A stretch of 64,000 nucleotides of DNA, from NCBI GenBank assembly GCA_965199005.1, contig CBDAQK010000001.1, positions 992,001-1,056,000 of the forward strand, in the 5' to 3' direction. Position 1 is the first letter of the stretch. Every line of letters starts with the position of its first letter. Below are positions 49,997-58,769 of this stretch, in pieces. The translations under genes were made by a program, and so were the position numbers. The stretch is from LMUY01 sp965199005 (GTDB lineage: Bacteria > Pseudomonadota > Alphaproteobacteria > Acetobacterales > Acetobacteraceae). The notes below the pieces were generated by a model that was not told where the DNA came from, did no database searches, and saw nothing but the letters and a program-made list of their open reading frames with translations.

Positions 49997-51502
49997 ATGG
50001 CTGAATTTAGGGCGGCGGAGCTTCGCGCACTCCCGCAGGGGCTAACGGGGCTCGAGCACGGCGAAACCAAGCTGTTGCTGGTCCGGGAGGGGGATGAGGT
50101 CAGGGCATTTCAGGGGACCTGTCCGCATGCCAAGGCGCCTCTGGCAAAGGGCGTGCTGTGTGACGGCCGGATCATCTGCCCCTGGCACGCCGGCAGCTTC
50201 GATAGCGGGACCGGAGCACTACTGGAGCCGGTGCCGTTGACGGGGCTCCATCGCCATCCCGTCCGAGTTGTCGATGGAGATGTCATGGTCGATACCGACC
50301 CCGTCGCCGACAATCCGCCTGCGCGACATACCGACCCGCGGGTCTTCGTGTTGGTGGGAACCGGGGCGGCCGCTGCAAGTGCCGCGACGACGCTGCGGGC
50401 CGAGGGCTTTAACGGCCGGATCATCCTGGTCGGTCCGGACGTGGCCGAGCCGCTCGACCGCACGCAGCTCAGCAAGATGGCGCTGGCGCAGGAGGACTTC
50501 GACCGGGGTACGCTCCCGCTGCTGGATACCGACACGCAGGAGCGGCTGAAGCTCGAACGGATCATCGCCGGCGTCACCGCGGTCGATCCAGGCCGTCGGC
50601 GCCTCACCCTCTCTACGGGAGACGGGCTGGACTATGACGCTGCCCTGCTTGCGACGGGCACCCGGCCGCTTCCGCTCTCCGTCGCGGGCGGCGACCTGCC
50701 GCATGTGCGGACCCTGCGAAGCCTTGGTGGTGTGGATGCCATTCTGCGCCATGTCCAGCCCGGCGCGGCGGCCGTCGTCATCGGCACCAGCTTCATCGGC
50801 ATGGAAGTCGCATCGGACCTTATCGAGCGCAAGATGCAGGTCACCGTGGTGGGGCAGGAGGAACTCCCCTTTGCCAAGCAATTTGGCCCACGCATCGGCG
50901 CGGCACTTCGCACCCTGCACGAGGATAAGGGCGTGCGCTTTCGGCTTGGCGCAGAAGTGGAGCGCATCACGGCTGACGCAGTCCTGCTGAAGGGAGGCGA
51001 GGCGTTGCCGGCGAGCCTGGTTGTCGCGGGAGTGGGCGTTGAACCAGTGCTGGGCTATGTGCCCGAGCTGGAAAAAGCCAAGGATGGCGGACTGGCGACT
51101 GATGATGGTCTGCGTGTGGCCGACGGCCTCTGGGCCGCGGGGGACATTGCCTCCCCTGCCGGATGGCCCCGCATCGAGCATTGGCGCCTAGCACAGCAGC
51201 ATGGCCGGGTTGCCGCCAAGGCGATGTTGGGCAATGGCGCGCGTTACGAGGGCGTTCCGTTCTTTTGGACCGCCCAACACGGTAAGCGGCTACAATATGT
51301 CGGCCATGGCAACGGCGAAAACGAGATCGCCTATGATGGTGATGTCGAGGCGTTTGACTTCGTCGCGTGGTATCTGGATGCAGGCACCGTCACCGCCGCG
51401 TTAGTTTGCGGGCGGGACCAAACGGCCGCCCTGTTGTCCCATAGCCTTCGGCAAAAGCGGACGCTGGGGGAAGCCCGCGCCTTGGTTGGGCTCGGCCAAT
51501 GA
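49997..51502 (+). CDS. Rieske-FAD pyridine nucleotide-disulfide oxidoreductase fusion
   Basis: A 501-residue protein. The N-terminal Rieske domain has Cys42-x-His44 and Cys61-x-x-His64 (TCPHAKAPLAKG, ICPWHAGSF). From about residue 115 a ferredoxin-reductase-like FAD/NAD domain follows: LVGTGAAAASAATTLRAEGF, LLATGTRPLPL, AAVVIGTSFIGMEVASDLIE and WAAGDIAS. This domain order matches AIFM3-like reductases, which pass electrons from NAD(P)H through FAD to a Rieske cluster or to an outside ferredoxin. The deaminase gene overlaps its stop as ATGA. Confidence 0.9.
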   Translation: MAEFRAAELRALPQGLTGLEHGETKLLLVREGDEVRAFQGTCPHAKAPLAKGVLCDGRIICPWHAGSFDSGTGALLEPVPLTGLHRHPVRVVDGDVMVDTDPVADNPPARHTDPRVFVLVGTGAAAASAATTLRAEGFNGRIILVGPDVAEPLDRTQLSKMALAQEDFDRGTLPLLDTDTQERLKLERIIAGVTAVDPGRRRLTLSTGDGLDYDAALLATGTRPLPLSVAGGDLPHVRTLRSLGGVDAILRHVQPGAAAVVIGTSFIGMEVASDLIERKMQVTVVGQEELPFAKQFGPRIGAALRTLHEDKGVRFRLGAEVERITADAVLLKGGEALPASLVVAGVGVEPVLGYVPELEKAKDGGLATDDGLRVADGLWAAGDIASPAGWPRIEHWRLAQQHGRVAAKAMLGNGARYEGVPFFWTAQHGKRLQYVGHGNGENEIAYDGDVEAFDFVAWYLDAGTVTAALVCGRDQTAALLSHSLRQKRTLGEARALVGLGQ

Positions 51503-51987
51503 CGGAGGACGAGGGTTTCATGGCCCGCGCGGTCGAAATCGCCCGGCAGGCTGCAAAGCGGCCGGGTGCGTCGCCGATCGCCTGTGTTATCGTCATGGAT
51601 GGCGAGATTTTGGCCGAGGGCCACAACGAGGTCGGCATCCGCGCCGATCCCACCGCGCATGCTGAGATCGTCACCATCCGGCGAGCGGCGAAACAGCTTG
51701 GCAAGCCAGACCTTCGGCACGCAACGCTGTATTCAACGCTGCAGCCGTGTGGAATGTGCACCATGGCCTCGATCTGGGCGAAGATCGGCCGAATCGTCTA
51801 CGGTGCCGAGCGGGAGCAGGTCCATTCGATGTATTTCGAGGATCGGCATTTCGACACGATGGATTTTATTCGGGACGCCTTTCGCGACGATCTGACATTA
51901 ACGGGAAGCGTCCTCGGGGACGCGTGCGCCAAACTCTATTACCACCCCGGCGACGATGTGCCGCGCGACGAGCAGGGCAACGTGTGA
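51499..51987 (+). CDS. Nucleoside/cytosine-type deaminase (CMP/dCMP deaminase fold)
   Basis: A 162-residue zinc deaminase with His54-A-Glu56 (TAHAEIVTI) and PCGMC at Cys84 and Cys87. The C-terminal part with YGAEREQVHSMYFED is closer to guanine/nucleoside deaminases than to the tRNA editing enzyme TadA. Overlap with the Rieske-FAD gene suggests shared expression, but no joint pathway is obvious. Confidence 0.85.
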   Translation: MTEDEGFMARAVEIARQAAKRPGASPIACVIVMDGEILAEGHNEVGIRADPTAHAEIVTIRRAAKQLGKPDLRHATLYSTLQPCGMCTMASIWAKIGRIVYGAEREQVHSMYFEDRHFDTMDFIRDAFRDDLTLTGSVLGDACAKLYYHPGDDVPRDEQGNV

Positions 51988-51994
51988 GCCAGCT

Positions 51995-53140
51995 TCAACC
52001 CGTCTTCGCGGGTTCGTCGATTGCCTCGCCGAGCCTGCGGCTCAGGAAAGCTGTCACTGCAACCTCCTCTGCGGTGAGCCCAGTCTTCTCGTCATCCAGT
52101 ACAGCATCGGCCCGCTGCTTCAATCCTTCCAGCAGGCTGCCATCTAGGTAGCCGTCGAAGATCGCCGGGTGGATGTAGCATTTGCGGCAGACGGATGGCG
52201 TGTTTCCCAACAGACCGGCAACCGCCTCCACGGCCTGCACGACATTTTTCTTGTTCTTGGCCTCGGTGTCATACCGCTCCAGCTCACGGAGTGCCATTGC
52301 GGCGAGGTTGGTTGCTGCCCAGGTGCGGAAGTCCTTAGCGGTAAGATCTTCGCCGCTAATCTCACGCAAATACGCGTTCACGTCATCCGACCCGATGGCG
52401 TGGCGGTTGCCTGCATCGTCGACGAACTGGAACAGATGTTGGCCTGGAAGGTCCCGGCACCGCTTGACGATCGCCGCGAGCCGGCGGTCTTGCAAATCTA
52501 GATGGTGCTCGATCCCGTGCTTGCCGCGGAAGTCGAATTTTATGCGGCTACCTTCAACCCTCGTGTGCCGATTGCGCAATGTGGTGAGGCCAAAGCTTTT
52601 ATTGTCGCGGGCGTACTCCTCGTTGCCAACGCGGGCCAGGGTCTTCTCCAACAGCCGCACGACGGCTGCCAGAACACGACGCCGGGTCAACCCGCGGGAC
52701 GAGAGGTCTTCGTCCACATGGGCCCGGATCAGCGGCAGCACGCGGCCAAAGACCAGCATGCGACCGTATTTTGCCTCGTCGCGCACGCTGCGCCAGCGCG
52801 GGTGATAGCGGTATTGCTTGCGGCCCCGCGCGTCCCGCCCGGTCGCCTGCAGGTGACCGTTCGGATCGCGGCAGATCCACACACTGCGATAGGCGGGCGG
52901 AATAGCGAGTTTGCGAATCCGGGTGATTTCTGCCTCGTCTGTGACAGGGCTGCCGTCGGGCAGGTAATAGGCGAACCCTTCGGCCTGCTCGACCCGGGTG
53001 ATCCCTGGGCTTCGGTCCGAGACGTAATGCAGCTTGGCGGCTTTGGCTGCCTGTTTTGCTTCCACAACATCTGGCTTGTCGGACTGGTTCGTATTGGCCT
53101 CCCGAAGACGGTCGTGGTAAGGCAAACGACCCTCGTCCAA
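51995..53140 (-). CDS. DNA topoisomerase IB (poxvirus-like bacterial type)
   Basis: A 381-residue type IB topoisomerase. The N-terminal domain has GFAYYLPDGSPVTDEAEITR split around the beta hairpin and IPPAYRSVWICRDPNGHLQATG; catalytic Arg/Lys/His candidates lie in VGNEEYARDNKSFGLTTLRN and GKHGIEHHLD, and the nucleophile is Tyr322 in CRKCYIHPAIFDGY. It relaxes supercoils through a 3'-phosphotyrosyl intermediate. Start is TTG 53140; no in-frame ATG lies near the expected N-terminus. It converges on the deaminase gene with seven bases between stops. Confidence 0.9.
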   Translation of the reverse strand: MDEGRLPYHDRLREANTNQSDKPDVVEAKQAAKAAKLHYVSDRSPGITRVEQAEGFAYYLPDGSPVTDEAEITRIRKLAIPPAYRSVWICRDPNGHLQATGRDARGRKQYRYHPRWRSVRDEAKYGRMLVFGRVLPLIRAHVDEDLSSRGLTRRRVLAAVVRLLEKTLARVGNEEYARDNKSFGLTTLRNRHTRVEGSRIKFDFRGKHGIEHHLDLQDRRLAAIVKRCRDLPGQHLFQFVDDAGNRHAIGSDDVNAYLREISGEDLTAKDFRTWAATNLAAMALRELERYDTEAKNKKNVVQAVEAVAGLLGNTPSVCRKCYIHPAIFDGYLDGSLLEGLKQRADAVLDDEKTGLTAEEVAVTAFLSRRLGEAIDEPAKTG

Positions 53141-53306
53141 CGCGGTTGCACCCTTTCCATGTTGTTGCAGGCGGTTTTAAATTCGGCCCTTATGACAGGG
53201 ATGCGGGCTGGAGAGCATCGACCTTCTCGTGAGTTCGTCGGCAAGAGGGCAGATCGGGCGGGTTGCTTCCTGCTGCCGAGGCAAATTTGCTCGTGGCCGG
53301 TGGCAA

Positions 53307-54470
53307 TCACGCCGCAGGGCCGCCATCCTCTAAGGGCGCGTTTTCCATGATCCGGCGATATCCGAGACGAGACAGATCTATGGATTGAAAGCCGCCGTCC
53401 AGGATCATTTCCTTTACTGCTCGTCCCACCGCCGGGGCGTGCTGCAAGCCGTGGCCCGAAAACCCGGCCGCGACGATGAAATTCGGCACCGCGGGAAAGC
53501 GGTCAATCACCGGGTTGCCGTCGAGCAAATTCATGTCGTAGTGGCCGACCCACCCACCCCTCATCTTAATCGCGTCGAAGGCACTGCTTTGTGCTGCCAG
53601 ACGCGGCCACAAGACGTCATCGAATACTGCAGAGTCCAGATCCCAGTTGAAGGCGGCGGACTGGTTATCCGGCGTGTATCCCGTGATGTACCCCTTCTGC
53701 AGCCGGCGCATGGCATGCCCCGCCGCATGGCGCATGGCGGGAATGGGTTCCAGGGGGACCTGCATGTCGAAAAAGAACTGTTGCCGCTGGCGCGGTTCCA
53801 CGGGCAGCGACATCCCGACCATGCTGCAGATGCTTGCGGCCCAGCAATTCGCGACATTGACGAGCGTATCGACCGCCAAGCTACCGCCGCTTTCCAACCG
53901 TGCGGTGGTGACGAGGCCGCCTGAGACGTCGAGGCCGACCACCCTGTCCTGAAGGTATCGAATGCCACGCCCTTCTGCCGCCCGGCGGAACCCCATGAGC
54001 GCCGCATTCGGATCGATCTGGCCATCATCTGGGGTCAGCGTTCCGGCATCCGCCTCGTCGAAATGAAATGAGGGATAAAGCTGCCGAAGGGCTGTCCGGT
54101 CGAGCCGGTGCACCCGTATGCCCAGAGAGTCCAGCATGTCGGCATCCTTCTGCAGTCTCGCCACCTGGGCCGGCCCCTGCACGAGGAAGAGATAGCCCAT
54201 CCGGTAAAATTGCGGGTCATAGTGCACGGCGCCGCCGGTGACCTGGTTGGCGAAATCCGAAAAGACACGATCACCGTAAAGCGACATCTCCACATTCTCG
54301 CGCAGCGCATGCTGCAACCTCACTCCGCCGACTGCGCGGGGCGTTGCTGCGAATTCGTACGTCGGATCTGGCTCCACGACCACGACGTCCTGTGCCGCCC
54401 CGGCAAGCGCGAGATGGTAGGCGATACAGGAGCCCATGATGCCCCCGCCGACGATAACGATGCGCTTCAC
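53307..54470 (-). CDS. FAD-dependent oxidoreductase, DadA/glycine oxidase family
   Basis: A 387-residue flavoenzyme: RIVIVGGGIMGSCIAYHLAL at the N-terminus binds FAD, then ATPRAVGGVRLQHALRENVE and the C-terminal NFIVAAGFSGHGLQHAPAVGRA complete the DAO fold. It would oxidise a secondary amine, D-amino acid or sarcosine-like substrate. GTG 54470 is supported by GGAGG seven bases upstream; a longer upstream frame has no family content. It is the last gene of the transporter/MmgE operon, after a 98-base gap, so it may process the same or a related substrate. Confidence 0.88.
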   Translation of the reverse strand: MKRIVIVGGGIMGSCIAYHLALAGAAQDVVVVEPDPTYEFAATPRAVGGVRLQHALRENVEMSLYGDRVFSDFANQVTGGAVHYDPQFYRMGYLFLVQGPAQVARLQKDADMLDSLGIRVHRLDRTALRQLYPSFHFDEADAGTLTPDDGQIDPNAALMGFRRAAEGRGIRYLQDRVVGLDVSGGLVTTARLESGGSLAVDTLVNVANCWAASICSMVGMSLPVEPRQRQQFFFDMQVPLEPIPAMRHAAGHAMRRLQKGYITGYTPDNQSAAFNWDLDSAVFDDVLWPRLAAQSSAFDAIKMRGGWVGHYDMNLLDGNPVIDRFPAVPNFIVAAGFSGHGLQHAPAVGRAVKEMILDGGFQSIDLSRLGYRRIMENAPLEDGGPAA

Positions 54471-54568
54471 CGGGTAACCTCCAAGATCTCGTTTTGTCGT
54501 TCGAGGACGGTGGTGTCCTTCAGCAGATCGCACTTTACCGCGATGAGGCGTGCGGACCAGGTGGTGAC

Positions 54569-56056
54569 CTATGCTTGCTTGAGCGGGCGTTTCGGGCGCG
54601 CGAAGATGACAATCAGGGCGAGAGCGATCAGCAGCATCGCCAAGCTGATCGGATGCGTGAGAAAAACCGTCGGGTCGCCCTTCGACAGGAGCAGGGACCG
54701 TCTGGTCTGTTCCTCCAGCGTGGGCCCGAGCACCAGACCCAATACCAACGGGCCGGCTGGGCAATCGAGCTTTTTGAACACAACACCAATCGCGCCGAAG
54801 CCTGCTGCGAGCAGCACGTCGACGAACTGGCTGTTCACGCTGAACACTCCGACGCAGCAGAACAGCAGGATCGCCGGATACAGCAGCCGATATGGAATCA
54901 TCAGCAGCTTCACCCACACGCCGACCAGCGGAAGGTTGAGGATCAGCAGCATGAAATTGCCGATCCACATACTGGCGACGACACCCCAGAACAGATCGGG
55001 ATGCTCCGTCATGACCTGGGGGCCCGGGGAAATGCCTTGGATGATCAGGGCGCCGAGCATCAGCGCCATTGCCGCGCCTGCGGGTATGCCGAGCGACAAC
55101 ATCGGGATGAAATGGGTGATGGCAGCAGCATTATTGGCCGCTTCCGGTCCGGCGACACCCTCTATCGCGCCCTTGCCAAAGCGCGACGGATCGCGCGCAA
55201 GCTGTTTTTCCATGGCATAGGACGCGAAGGAGGAAATCAACGGACCGGTGCCAGGCAGGATACCGAGTGCTCCGCCCAACACCGTGCCCCGCAGGATCGG
55301 TTTGATGGACGCTCGGAACTCGGCGCGGCTGGGGATCAAGCTCTCGATCTTCGAGGCCGCATTGGCATGCCCTTCAGGGGAGCCAACATGCAGGATGACC
55401 TCGGCAAACGCGAAGAGCCCGGCGGCGACGGCCACGAAGCTGACGCCGTCCGCCAGCATCGGCAGGCCAGAGGTAAAGCGCCAGATGCCACTATTCACGT
55501 CGGTGCCGATGGTGCCGATCAGCACGCCCAGCATCGCCATGGCGATCGTCGTGAAGGGCGATTTGGACGCAAGAACCGATGCGGTGACCAGCGCCATCAC
55601 GATCATCGAGGCGTATTCCGGTGACCCGATAAGCAAAGCGACCTTCGCCAGTGGTGGCGACAAGGTGGCGATCACCAGAACGCCGATACCGCCGGCAAAG
55701 AAGGAGCCGATGGCGGAGACGAAGAGCGCCACACCTGCCTTGCCCTTGCGTGCCATCGGGTGACCATCGAGGCAAATCACCACCGAGGTCGGCTCCCCCG
55801 GCATGTTCAGCATGATGGCCGTGGTCGAACCCGCGTGATGCGCGCCGTAGTAGATGCCCGATAGCATGATGAGCGAGGCTATCGGCGAAATCTTGAAGGT
55901 GAAGGGCAGCAGGATGGAAATGGTGGTGACCGGCCCGACGCCGGGTAACACGCCCACCAACGTGCCGACGAAGGCGCCGATCAAGCAGTACAGGAAGTTC
56001 GCGGGCGTCAGCGCCACGCTGAATCCAAGCGACAAATTGTGGACGATGTCGATCAT
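54569..56056 (-). CDS. tctA: Tripartite tricarboxylate transporter large permease TctA
   Basis: A 495-residue protein with about 11-12 helices. GTLVGVLPGVGPVTTISILLP at the second helix, YYGAHHAGSTTAIMLNMPGE and LGILPGTGPLISSFASYAME are the conserved TctA blocks that form the substrate path. With TctB and the Bug-type TctC encoded upstream it forms a sodium- or proton-coupled carboxylate importer. Only two bases separate it from tctB. Confidence 0.95.
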   Translation of the reverse strand: MIDIVHNLSLGFSVALTPANFLYCLIGAFVGTLVGVLPGVGPVTTISILLPFTFKISPIASLIMLSGIYYGAHHAGSTTAIMLNMPGEPTSVVICLDGHPMARKGKAGVALFVSAIGSFFAGGIGVLVIATLSPPLAKVALLIGSPEYASMIVMALVTASVLASKSPFTTIAMAMLGVLIGTIGTDVNSGIWRFTSGLPMLADGVSFVAVAAGLFAFAEVILHVGSPEGHANAASKIESLIPSRAEFRASIKPILRGTVLGGALGILPGTGPLISSFASYAMEKQLARDPSRFGKGAIEGVAGPEAANNAAAITHFIPMLSLGIPAGAAMALMLGALIIQGISPGPQVMTEHPDLFWGVVASMWIGNFMLLILNLPLVGVWVKLLMIPYRLLYPAILLFCCVGVFSVNSQFVDVLLAAGFGAIGVVFKKLDCPAGPLVLGLVLGPTLEEQTRRSLLLSKGDPTVFLTHPISLAMLLIALALIVIFARPKRPLKQA

Positions 56057-56058
56057 GC

Positions 56059-56505
56059 TCAGAACGGGTCGAACGGCAGATCAAGCGCGTAGACGAACAA
56101 TGCGACGACCAGGATGACGAGGCCGCCCGTCAACGCGGCAAGTTCCAGCGGCCGGGTGAGGATTCGCTGATGGCAACTGAGGGCGATCAGCGCAACGCTT
56201 GCAGCGACCAAACCGGCACGGCCGACCAACAAAGCAAAGGCGACAATGCCAAGCAGAATGAAAAGGATCGTCCGGAACGGCCACGCTCCGATCCGCGCCG
56301 GGTCGGCAATTTTCAGGGAACGGATGATCGAACATATGCCGAGAAAAACCAGCGCCACTGAAACCGCCAGTGGAAAATACCCCGGGCCCATGTCGGTCGC
56401 GGTACCGAGCTGATAGTGCAGCGACGCCCAGCCCCAGCCGATGCCGATGGCCATGAACACAAAGCCAGCCGCGCACTCCTTCTCGCTCATCACCTTGAAG
56501 CGCAT
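56059..56505 (-). CDS. tctB: Tripartite tricarboxylate transporter small permease TctB
   Basis: A 148-residue, four-helix protein. SLHYQLGTATDMGPGYFPLA after the first helix is the TctB signature (G-x-x-x-x-M-G-P-G-x-F-P). It partners TctA; its gene starts 18 bases downstream of the amidohydrolase gene. Confidence 0.92.
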   Translation of the reverse strand: MRFKVMSEKECAAGFVFMAIGIGWGWASLHYQLGTATDMGPGYFPLAVSVALVFLGICSIIRSLKIADPARIGAWPFRTILFILLGIVAFALLVGRAGLVAASVALIALSCHQRILTRPLELAALTGGLVILVVALFVYALDLPFDPF

Positions 56506-56523
56506 GGCGTTGCTTCCTGGCGG

Positions 56524-57405
56524 TCAGAAGTCGTAGAGGTGGGCAGGGCTGTCCACCAGGATGCGCCGCAGCGTTTCGGCGCCGGCGGCGTCCGCTAGCA
56601 GGTCGAGGAGCTTCCCGTCATCCAGGGGACGGTAGGCGATGGTGGGGGCGGTAGCCTCGCCGGATTGCTTGTGCTCGCCGGTATGAGGCCAGTCGCTACC
56701 CCAAACGACCCGGCTGGGATTGGCCTGGATCAGCGCCTTGGCAAACGGCGTGGAATCGGAAAATCCGGCGCTGGAGCCGGAAACCCGGTAGCTGCCGGAG
56801 ACTTTCACCCAGCAGGGACCATGGCGCACCAGATCCAGCACGGTGGCAAACCCAGGCTGATCCAGTCCCAGCGCGGCGCGTGGCAGGCCCATATGGTCGA
56901 TCACAATCGGCACGGGGGAAGCGCCCAGGGTGGCGCGCAAATTGTGCAGCACCTCCAGCTTTGCGAAAACCTGCAAATGCCAGCCGAGCTTCGCCACGCG
57001 TGCAATCGTGTGGTTGAGCTGCTCGGCAACGGCAGCAGGATCGGTCACGCCAAAGGTGGCGGCGTTGACACGCACGCCGCGCACGCCAAGGCGGTGCATC
57101 TCGGCCAGATCAGCGTCATCAGTGGCATCATCAATCACCGCAATGCCCCGGCAGAGTGGACCACGGATGCGCATGGCATCCAACATGCAGCTATTATCGG
57201 TGCCGTAGACGCTCGGCTGCACGAATACGTTGCGTTGCAGGCCGGTCGCGGCGGTCATCGCGAGGTACTCGTCGAGGCTCGCCGGCAGCGGTGTGTAGCT
57301 GCGGATTGCGGCTGGCGGATAGCGGTCCAGCGCTCCGAACACATGCATGTGGCAATCGATCGCACCGGCGGGCATTGCAGTGCGTGGGGCGGTGTGCTGG
57401 GTCAT
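56524..57405 (-). CDS. Amidohydrolase, 2-pyrone-4,6-dicarboxylate hydrolase-like
   Basis: A 293-residue TIM-barrel hydrolase. AIDCHMHVFGALDRYPP near residue 16 gives the H-x-H pair; VFVQPSVYGTDNSCMLDAM, VIDHMGLPRA and VVWGSDWPHTGEHK with the catalytic Asp follow. These match LigI-type lactonases that open 2-pyrone-4,6-dicarboxylate, though related enzymes act on other sugar or aromatic lactones. ATGA overlap with the upstream MmgE/PrpD gene. Confidence 0.87.
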   Translation of the reverse strand: MTQHTAPRTAMPAGAIDCHMHVFGALDRYPPAAIRSYTPLPASLDEYLAMTAATGLQRNVFVQPSVYGTDNSCMLDAMRIRGPLCRGIAVIDDATDDADLAEMHRLGVRGVRVNAATFGVTDPAAVAEQLNHTIARVAKLGWHLQVFAKLEVLHNLRATLGASPVPIVIDHMGLPRAALGLDQPGFATVLDLVRHGPCWVKVSGSYRVSGSSAGFSDSTPFAKALIQANPSRVVWGSDWPHTGEHKQSGEATAPTIAYRPLDDGKLLDLLADAAGAETLRRILVDSPAHLYDF

Positions 57406-58769
57406 GACATGAGCTCCGCGGCGTGAGACAGCTGTTGGACCCGCTCTGCCTTGGCCAACCAGGCCTCGATCGCCGCGGCACTGCCAACCCGGGCGGCCAT
57501 CAGCCGGAAGCGGTCCCGTACTTCCGCATCGGTGATCGGGTTATCCGGGCAGCCTTTTGGCTGCGTGACGGTGTGCTCGAGCACTCTGCCGTCGTGCAGC
57601 GTAACGGTGACACGCGCGGGAACCACCTCTTTCGTCATTGCTGCGTCGATCGCCGGGTCGAAGACGCAGTCGGTGCGCGAAGCGAGGTCCCGCACGTCAG
57701 GGTCGATCACCATGGTGCCGAAATCCTCGATGCCGAGGATCAGCGGCGCCGGGCGGCTATGGGTCAGAAAGGTGGTCATCGCGACGGCAAAAGGCGCACT
57801 CATCTGGGCCTGCTGCTGGTCCACCGGAGCGTTCCAGGTCAGCTTGCCGATCAGGATGCGGGGCACGCCGATCTCGATATGCGCGATGCCGGCGGGGCCG
57901 ACGCCTTGGCGGCAAATATGCTCGATGGCCTCGATGGCCGCCTGCAGCCGGACCGTGCCGGCATGCACTTTGAGTGAGATCGCCTCCGTCCAGAAGCGCT
58001 CGCCCAGCCCGTCCGTCAGCATCTGCGGATCGAACGTGTCGGAGGCCGCGCGGCAGAACCCCTGGGTGCCTTCGATGGCGTCTGGCGGGCCTGTCATGCC
58101 GGCGCGGGCCAGGAGGGCGATCTCCACACCCGCGGCGGCGGCCTTGCCGGCGTGGAGCCGCTTGACGTCCGAGCCGGAGATGAAGAATTGGGATAGACCA
58201 CTGGCGTAGCTCGCAGCCAGGCCAAGCGCGCTCTGCAGCCCATCGGCGTTCATCCCCAGCAGCAAACCCGCGGTGACGGCGGCGCCAAACACGCCGCAGG
58301 TCGGCGTGCCCTGGAAGCCGCGCAGCGAGTGATCGGGCTGCAGGCTCATACCGATACGGATGGCAACCTCATAGCCAGCGGCAGCCGCCTCCAGCAGGCG
58401 CGCTCCGCTCGCGCCAGCCAATTCAGCCGCGGCGAAGGCGGCGGGCCAGATCACGATGCCGGGGTGGATGATCGCCGCGATATGGCTGTCATCCCAGTCC
58501 AGGCTGCCGGCGATGACGCCGTTCTGATAGGCGGCGCGCACCGGGTCGGCCTTGGTCTCGCTGAACAAGATCGCGCAGCGTCGTGGGCCGCTGAGCCCAT
58601 CCAGCACCCGGCAGGCCTTGCCGACCCAGTCCTGGCTGCCGCCGATGGCACCAGCACGGAAATAATCGATCAGCAGCGTGGGGAGCAGCGTCCGCATCCG
58701 GGGCGGCAGCGTGTCCAGGGTCAGGGCCGCCGCAAATTCGGCGAAAGCGCGTGTGGCCATCGTGCTCAT
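57402..58769 (-). CDS. MmgE/PrpD-family protein 1
   Basis: A 455-residue protein of the family that contains 2-methylcitrate dehydratase, cis-aconitate decarboxylase and iminodisuccinate epimerase. Key blocks are NGVIAGSLDWDDSHIAAIIH, HPGIVIWPAAFAAAEL, FQGTPTCGVFGAAVTAG and SDVKRLHAGKAAAAGVEIAL, the last containing the K-R-x-x-x-G-K active-site region. It overlaps the homologous gene upstream (ATGA) and the amidohydrolase downstream. Reaction is unknown; loss or addition of water or epimerisation of a di- or tricarboxylate is likely. Confidence 0.9.
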   Translation of the reverse strand: MSTMATRAFAEFAAALTLDTLPPRMRTLLPTLLIDYFRAGAIGGSQDWVGKACRVLDGLSGPRRCAILFSETKADPVRAAYQNGVIAGSLDWDDSHIAAIIHPGIVIWPAAFAAAELAGASGARLLEAAAAGYEVAIRIGMSLQPDHSLRGFQGTPTCGVFGAAVTAGLLLGMNADGLQSALGLAASYASGLSQFFISGSDVKRLHAGKAAAAGVEIALLARAGMTGPPDAIEGTQGFCRAASDTFDPQMLTDGLGERFWTEAISLKVHAGTVRLQAAIEAIEHICRQGVGPAGIAHIEIGVPRILIGKLTWNAPVDQQQAQMSAPFAVAMTTFLTHSRPAPLILGIEDFGTMVIDPDVRDLASRTDCVFDPAIDAAMTKEVVPARVTVTLHDGRVLEHTVTQPKGCPDNPITDAEVRDRFRLMAARVGSAAAIEAWLAKAERVQQLSHAAELMS

